A stretch of 41,354 bases of DNA from Nocardioides stalactiti (GTDB lineage Bacteria > Actinomycetota > Actinomycetes > Propionibacteriales > Nocardioidaceae). Below, piece by piece: positions 37,649-41,354 of the stretch (the first letter of the stretch is position 1; each line of letters starts with the position of its first letter). A program made the translations under genes and the position numbers. Under the pieces are notes generated by a model. The model did not search any database. It was not told where the DNA came from and saw nothing but the letters and a program-made list of their open reading frames with translations. Location of the stretch: contig NZ_JACEFC010000014.1 in NCBI RefSeq assembly GCF_014180715.1, positions 13,059 through 54,412 of the forward strand. Direction: 5' to 3'.

Positions 37649-38935
37649 TCAGTTGGCGTGCAGCTTCTCCAGGGCGGCGAGCTCGACGCAGACGGCGACG
37701 CCGGCCATGGCGGCCTCGACCTCGGCCAGCACAGGGAAGGTGGGTGCGAGCCGGATGTTGCGGTCGTCGGGGTCGTTGCCGTGGGGGAACGCCGACCCGG
37801 CGGGGGTGAGCGCGATGCCAGCATCCTTGGCCAGCTGGACGACGCGGGCGGCGGTGCCGTCGAGGACGTCCAGGTCGACGAAGTAGCCGCCGACCGGGCG
37901 GCTCCAGGTCGCGACGCCCAGCCCGTCCAGGCGCCCGCTGAGGGCAGCCTCGACGGCCGCGAACTTCGGGGCGATCAGGTCGCGGTGCTTGCGCATGTGG
38001 TCGCGGACGCCGTCGGCGTCGCCGAAGAACTCGATGTGGCGCAGCTGGTTGACCTTGTCGGGCCCGATCGCGGCGTACGAGAGCCGCTTCAGGAACCACT
38101 GGAGGTTCTCGGTGCTCGCGGCGAGCGCCGCGACGCCGGCGCCCGCGAAGGTGATCTTCGAGGTCGACGCGAACATGATCGGGCGGTTCGGGTGGCCGGA
38201 GGCCGACGCGAGCCCGAGCGCGTCGGCGCTCTTGGTCTCCACGTCGGTGAGGTGGTGGACCGCGTAGGCGTTGTCCCACAGGATCCGGAAGTCCGGGGCC
38301 GCGGTCGGCATCGCCATCAGCTCGGCGGCCACTGCGGTGGAGGTGACGGCGCCCGTCGGGTTGGCGTAGGTCGGCACCAGCCACATGCCCTTGACCGTCG
38401 GGTCGTCGGCGACGAGCGCGCGCACCGCAGGGACGTCCGGGCCGTCCTCCCGCATCGGCACGGTCACCATCTCGATGCCGAGCTCGGCCAGCATCGTGAA
38501 GTGGCGGTCGTAGCCGGGCACCGGGCAGACGAACTTGACGGTCTCCTCCTGCGACCACGGTCGCGGGGAGTCGGGGCCGCCGTGGGAGAGCAGCCAGGTG
38601 ACGACCTGGTACATCATCGACAGGCTCGAGTTGCCGCCGGCGATGACCTGCGCGGCCTCGACGCCGAGCAGGTCACCGAAGATCGCGCGCATGTCGGCCA
38701 GGCCCTCGAGGCCGCCGTAGTTGCGCACGTCGACGCCCGCGCTGTCCTTGTGCGTCGTGGGCAGCCGCAGCAGGTCCTCGGAGAGGTCGAGCTGGTCGGC
38801 GCCCGGCTTGCCCCGCGTGAGGTCGAGCTTGAGCCCCTGGCCCTGGAGGGCCTCGTAGTCGGCACGGAGCGCAGTGAGGCGCTCGGCGAGCTGGTCGGGG
38901 GCGAGGTCGGTCAACGGCTGCGCGGACGAGGTCAC
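37649..38935 (-). CDS. Aspartate aminotransferase (Rv3722c-like subfamily)
   Basis: Encodes 428 residues from GTG 38935, which lies 6 nt after a weak -10-like CACCAT. The subfamily motifs are clear: LDLTRGKPGADQLDLS, NYGGLEGLADMRAIF, CPVPGYDRHF, WDNAYAVHHL, and the PLP lysine in STSKITFAGAGV. PDKVNQLRHIEFFGDADGVR also matches the mycobacterial aspartate aminotransferase Rv3722c. It transfers amino groups between aspartate and 2-oxoglutarate. Its placement between rplA and rplJ on the opposite strand splits the usual ribosomal order. Confidence 0.92.
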   Translation of the reverse strand: MTSSAQPLTDLAPDQLAERLTALRADYEALQGQGLKLDLTRGKPGADQLDLSEDLLRLPTTHKDSAGVDVRNYGGLEGLADMRAIFGDLLGVEAAQVIAGGNSSLSMMYQVVTWLLSHGGPDSPRPWSQEETVKFVCPVPGYDRHFTMLAELGIEMVTVPMREDGPDVPAVRALVADDPTVKGMWLVPTYANPTGAVTSTAVAAELMAMPTAAPDFRILWDNAYAVHHLTDVETKSADALGLASASGHPNRPIMFASTSKITFAGAGVAALAASTENLQWFLKRLSYAAIGPDKVNQLRHIEFFGDADGVRDHMRKHRDLIAPKFAAVEAALSGRLDGLGVATWSRPVGGYFVDLDVLDGTAARVVQLAKDAGIALTPAGSAFPHGNDPDDRNIRLAPTFPVLAEVEAAMAGVAVCVELAALEKLHAN

Positions 38936-38987
38936 GGACCAATGGTGCCAGTGCCGCCGCATCCGTCCGCACCCGATATCCGTCGAT

Positions 38988-39017
38988 TTGGACGGGTGCG
39001 CTGGCGCGCCGTACTCT
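38988..39017 (+). promoter_or_regulatory. rplJL promoter
   Basis: TTGGAC (38988-38993) and TACTCT (39012-39017) with an 18-nt spacer, giving a leader of roughly 210 nt. Confidence 0.6.
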
Positions 39018-39040
39018 TCTCGACGAAACCTTAAGACCAC

Positions 39041-39185
39041 CGGTTGTCCGGGCTGCCTCAGTCCTGACCGAAGGTTCCGCGAAGCGGACGGCCTGTGCAG
39101 GGGATCAGAGCATGACCAGCAGTTGTTGCTCCGTCACGGCGGAGCGCGGCCGGTGTCCACGCCCTGAGCGCCTGCGCTCGGGGCG
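39041..39185 (+). ncRNA. L10 (rplJ) leader
   Basis: The leader contains the GCCTGTGCAGGGGATC segment typical of actinobacterial L10 leaders. A strong attenuator-like hairpin ends it (CGCCCTGAGCG/CGCTCGGGGCG, 39160-39185). L10-L12 binding to this leader represses rplJL in other bacteria. Confidence 0.6.
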
Positions 39186-39235
39186 TTCGTCATCTCACGG
39201 TCCTTCACCCGGGGGTCAGATCCGGAAGGAGACCC

Positions 39236-39922
39236 ATGGCGCGGGCAGACAAGCAGGCCGCCGTCGCGGAGATCACTGAGTCCTTCAGTGACGCCGCCGG
39301 TGCTGTGCTGACCGAGTACCGCGGTCTCACCGTGAAGCAGCTGCAGGACCTGCGGCGCTCCCTCGGCGAGAACGCCAACTACGCCGTGGTCAAGAACACG
39401 CTGGCCAAGATCGCCGCCAAGGACGCGGGGATCGAGAGCTTCGAGGAGCTCCTCAGCGGCCCGACCGCCATCGCCTTCATCACGGGCGACGTCGTCGAGG
39501 CCGCCAAGGGTCTGCGTGACTTTGCCAAGGCCAACCCCGCTCTTGTCATCAAGGGCGGCGTCCTGGACGGCAAGGCCCTCGACGCTGCCGAGATCGCCAA
39601 GCTGGCCGATCTCGAGTCGCGTGAGGTCCTCATGGGCAAGCTGGCGGGCGCGATGCTCGCTTCGCTGAGCCAGGCCGTCTACCTTCTCAACGCTCCTCTC
39701 GCCCAGGTCGCCCGCCTCGCGGGTGCGCTGGAGGCGAAGGCCGCTGAGGACCCCTCGATCCTCGCAGGTGGTGCCGGTACGCCGGTCGCCGCCGAGGAGG
39801 CCCCCGCGGAGGCAGCTGCCGACGTCGAGGCCCCCACCGACGAGGCCCCCGCCGAGGAGGCGGCTCCTGAGGGGCCCGCCGCCGAGGCTGCCTCCGACGA
39901 GGGCGACACCACCGAGGCCTGA
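39236..39922 (+). CDS. rplJ: 50S ribosomal protein L10
   Basis: Encodes 228 residues. The N-terminal domain ([12 protein letters not shown]..., [31 protein letters not shown]) binds 23S rRNA. Helix 8 ([19 protein letters not shown]) anchors L7/L12 dimers. The last ~55 residues are a low-complexity Ala/Glu/Pro tail ([14 protein letters not shown]), longer than the ~175-residue minimal form. GGAAGGAG precedes the ATG. It is co-transcribed with rplL. Confidence 0.97.
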   Translation: MARADKQAAVAEITESFSDAAGAVLTEYRGLTVKQLQDLRRSLGENANYAVVKNTLAKIAAKDAGIESFEELLSGPTAIAFITGDVVEAAKGLRDFAKANPALVIKGGVLDGKALDAAEIAKLADLESREVLMGKLAGAMLASLSQAVYLLNAPLAQVARLAGALEAKAAEDPSILAGGAGTPVAAEEAPAEAAADVEAPTDEAPAEEAAPEGPAAEAASDEGDTTEA

Positions 39923-40006
39923 CCGGCCCCGGTACCCACCACCTGAAACCCGGCCTGCGCCCACCGACCACCTCGGCGCCGGCCACCTAACGGAAGGAAA
40001 GCCATC

Positions 40007-40399
40007 ATGGCGAAGCTCAGCACCGACGAGCTCCTCGACGCGTTCAAGGAGATGACCCTCATCGAGCTCTCGGAGTTCGTGAAGCAGTTCGAGGAGACCT
40101 TCGGCGTCACCGCCGCCGCGCCGGTCGCCGTTGCCGCTGCCCCCGCCGCCGGCGGTGCCGCGGCCGGTGGCGACGACGCTGCCGCGCAGGACGAGTTCGA
40201 CGTCGTCCTCGAGTCCGCTGGTGACAAGAAGATCAACGTCATCAAGGAGGTCCGCGCGCTGACCTCCCTCGGTCTCAAGGAGGCCAAGGACCTCGTCGAG
40301 GGTGCCCCGAAGGCCGTCCTCGAGAAGGTCAACAAGGAGACCGCGGACAAGGCCAAGGAGACCCTCGAGGCCGCCGGCGCCACCGTCACCCTCAAGTGA
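40007..40399 (+). CDS. rplL: 50S ribosomal protein L7/L12
   Basis: Encodes 130 residues. The N-terminal dimerisation domain ([27 protein letters not shown]) is followed by an Ala/Gly hinge and the factor-binding C-domain ([39 protein letters not shown]). It forms the flexible stalk that recruits translation factors. GGAAGGAAAG precedes the ATG. A very strong terminator follows. Confidence 0.98.
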   Translation: MAKLSTDELLDAFKEMTLIELSEFVKQFEETFGVTAAAPVAVAAAPAAGGAAAGGDDAAAQDEFDVVLESAGDKKINVIKEVRALTSLGLKEAKDLVEGAPKAVLEKVNKETADKAKETLEAAGATVTLK

Positions 40400-40427
40400 C
40401 CTCCTGACGTCACACCTGCACCACCGT

Positions 40428-40473
40428 CGAGAGGCGGGCCCCCGGACTCGGGGGCCCGCCTCTCGCGCTTTTT
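40428..40473 (+). terminator. Rho-independent terminator after rplL
   Basis: A perfect 16-bp stem (40428-40443 with 40450-40465) and 6-nt loop GGACTC, followed by five T (40469-40473). It is the strongest hairpin in the window. Confidence 0.95.
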
Positions 40474-40572
40474 CTCGCTCCGGGGCGACATCCGACAACG
40501 GTCTGAGCCTGATGTGTCTCGTATTCGGGGGTCGCGTGACGTGGGACACGGTTTCCGCGTAACGTGCGCCAC

Positions 40573-40599
40573 GCGGCTGCGTTGTTCACTCGCAGCCGC
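40573..40599 (+). promoter_or_regulatory. Hairpin in the mkl upstream region
   Basis: GCGGCTGCG-N9-CGCAGCCGC, extended by CCAC/CGTGG with a bulge. It lies 77 nt before the mkl ATG and could be a leader structure. No convincing promoter was seen between 40474 and 40675. Confidence 0.4.
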
Positions 40600-40675
40600 A
40601 CGTGGGATTGCTCGCACTCCACCGGGGGGGCGGAACCCGCGGAGGGGCCAGAAGAAGGCGGAGGAAGAGGTCAAC

Positions 40676-41354
40676 ATGGGCGTCGATGTCGCAGTGACCA
40701 ACCTGACCAAGCAGTTCGGCAAGCAGCTCATCTGGAAGGGCGTCACGCTGACGCTGCCTGCCGGTGAGATCTCCGTGATGCTGGGTCCGTCCGGTACGGG
40801 CAAGTCCGTCTTCCTCAAGGCGCTCATCGGCCTGATCAAGCCCGACGAGGGTTCGATCGTGATCGAGGGCACCGACATCGCCTCGTGCTCGGAGAAGGAG
40901 CTCTACGAGATCCGCAAGCTGTTCGGGGTGCTGTTCCAGGACGGTGCGATGTTCGGCTCGATGAACCTCTACGACAACGTGGCGTTCCCGCTGCGCGAGC
41001 ACACGCGCAAGTCGGAGTCGGAGATCCGTGACATCGTCATGGAGAAGATGGACCTGGTCGGTCTGCTCGGTGCGGAGTTCAAGCTCCCCGGTGAGATCTC
41101 CGGCGGTATGCGCAAGCGTGCGGGCCTGGCCCGCGCCCTGGTGCTGGACCCCGAGATCCTGCTGATCGACGAGCCGGACTCGGGTCTGGACCCGGTGCGT
41201 ACCTCGTTCATCAACCAGCTCTTCGTCGACCTGAACGCCCAGATCGACGCGACGTTCCTGATCGTGACGCACGACGTCAACAGCGTCCGGATCGTGCCCG
41301 ACCAGATCGGTCTGCTCTACCACAAGCACCTGGCCATGTACGGCCCGCGGGAGA
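40676..41354 (+). CDS. mkl: Mce-type ABC transporter ATP-binding protein (5' part)
   Basis: The first 226 residues are present; the gene runs off the right edge. It opens MGVDVAVTNLTKQFGKQLIW. Motifs are Walker A GPSGTGKS at 37-44, signature ISGGMRKRAGLARAL, Walker B ILLIDEPDSGLDP and switch His in VTHDVNS. The GGM(R/Q)KR signature is typical of MlaF/MceG ATPases that energise Mce lipid importers. In mycobacteria mkl/mceG also follows rplJ-rplL. The permeases and Mce proteins are probably beyond the window or elsewhere. Confidence 0.92.
   Translation, partial: MGVDVAVTNLTKQFGKQLIWKGVTLTLPAGEISVMLGPSGTGKSVFLKALIGLIKPDEGSIVIEGTDIASCSEKELYEIRKLFGVLFQDGAMFGSMNLYDNVAFPLREHTRKSESEIRDIVMEKMDLVGLLGAEFKLPGEISGGMRKRAGLARALVLDPEILLIDEPDSGLDPVRTSFINQLFVDLNAQIDATFLIVTHDVNSVRIVPDQIGLLYHKHLAMYGPRE

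Larger units (their letters stand above)
38936..39235. other. Intergenic region: rplJ promoter and L10 leader
   Basis: These 300 nt between the aminotransferase and rplJ have no gene. They hold the aminotransferase start region, the rplJ promoter (38988-39017) and the structured leader (39041-39185). Confidence 0.8.

Noticed and set aside
37586-39034. 482-codon plus-strand frame opposite the aminotransferase
   Set aside because: Antisense shadow of a clearly recognised aminotransferase; the translation lacks any domain.

Overview
The window comes from a high-GC actinobacterium. The closest fit is a Nocardioides-like member of the Propionibacteriales. This rests on codon use, an F420-dependent nitroreductase family protein, an MptB-type mannosyltransferase, an Mce-type ATPase, and the order rpmG - hadA/hadB-like - murB - tRNA-Trp - secE - nusG - rplK - rplA - rplJ - rplL - mkl, which resembles the mycobacterial ribosomal-protein region. 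Taxonomy is inferred from gene content only.

Layout. (1) 1-809: the 5' part of a 2-oxoacid:ferredoxin oxidoreductase alpha subunit (minus strand), with a KstR-like palindrome over its promoter. (2) 1165-4863: a sulfate ABC transporter operon (sbp-cysT-cysW-cysA) behind a promoter that carries an inverted repeat. (3) 4880-12122: small accessory genes. They include two paralogous secreted decapeptide-repeat proteins, yajQ, tRNA-Tyr, an alpha/beta hydrolase and two lipoproteins. (4) 12221-18463 (minus): a four-gene overlapping operon. It encodes an 861-residue adenylation + carrier + membrane acyltransferase-3 fusion, followed by a ferric-type ABC transporter (binding lipoprotein, fused double permease, ATPase). 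Two tandem IdeR/DtxR-like iron boxes lie at its promoter. (5) 18531-28037: deazaflavin-type nitroreductase, PAP2 phosphatase, RDD protein, MptB-like mannosyltransferase, lipoprotein, GT4 glycosyltransferase, pirin, tag, lrgA, lrgB and an amidase. (6) 28100-35008: tRNA-Thr, tRNA-Met, rpmG, a lipoprotein, two hot-dog dehydratases, murB, a TetR/AurF/DUF4873 module, adenosine deaminase and tRNA-Trp. (7) 35045-41354: secE, nusG, rplK, rplA, an aspartate aminotransferase on the opposite strand, rplJ, rplL and the start of an Mce-type ATPase.

The genes fall into a few functional blocks: sulfate import, iron-responsive ferric uptake coupled to an unusual acyl-activating/acyl-transferring membrane enzyme, envelope glycan and lipid work, and the housekeeping translation cluster. 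The strongest novel candidate is the iron-box-controlled adenylation-carrier-acyltransferase fusion operon.

A second window-wide pattern is regulatory. Twelve genes start 6 or 7 nt after a TANNNT -10 hexamer, which implies leaderless mRNAs. Two genes (cysT and the iron permease) appear to use non-canonical starts (ATC and CTG). Two convergent intergenic regions carry ~21-bp repeats in direct and inverted copies.
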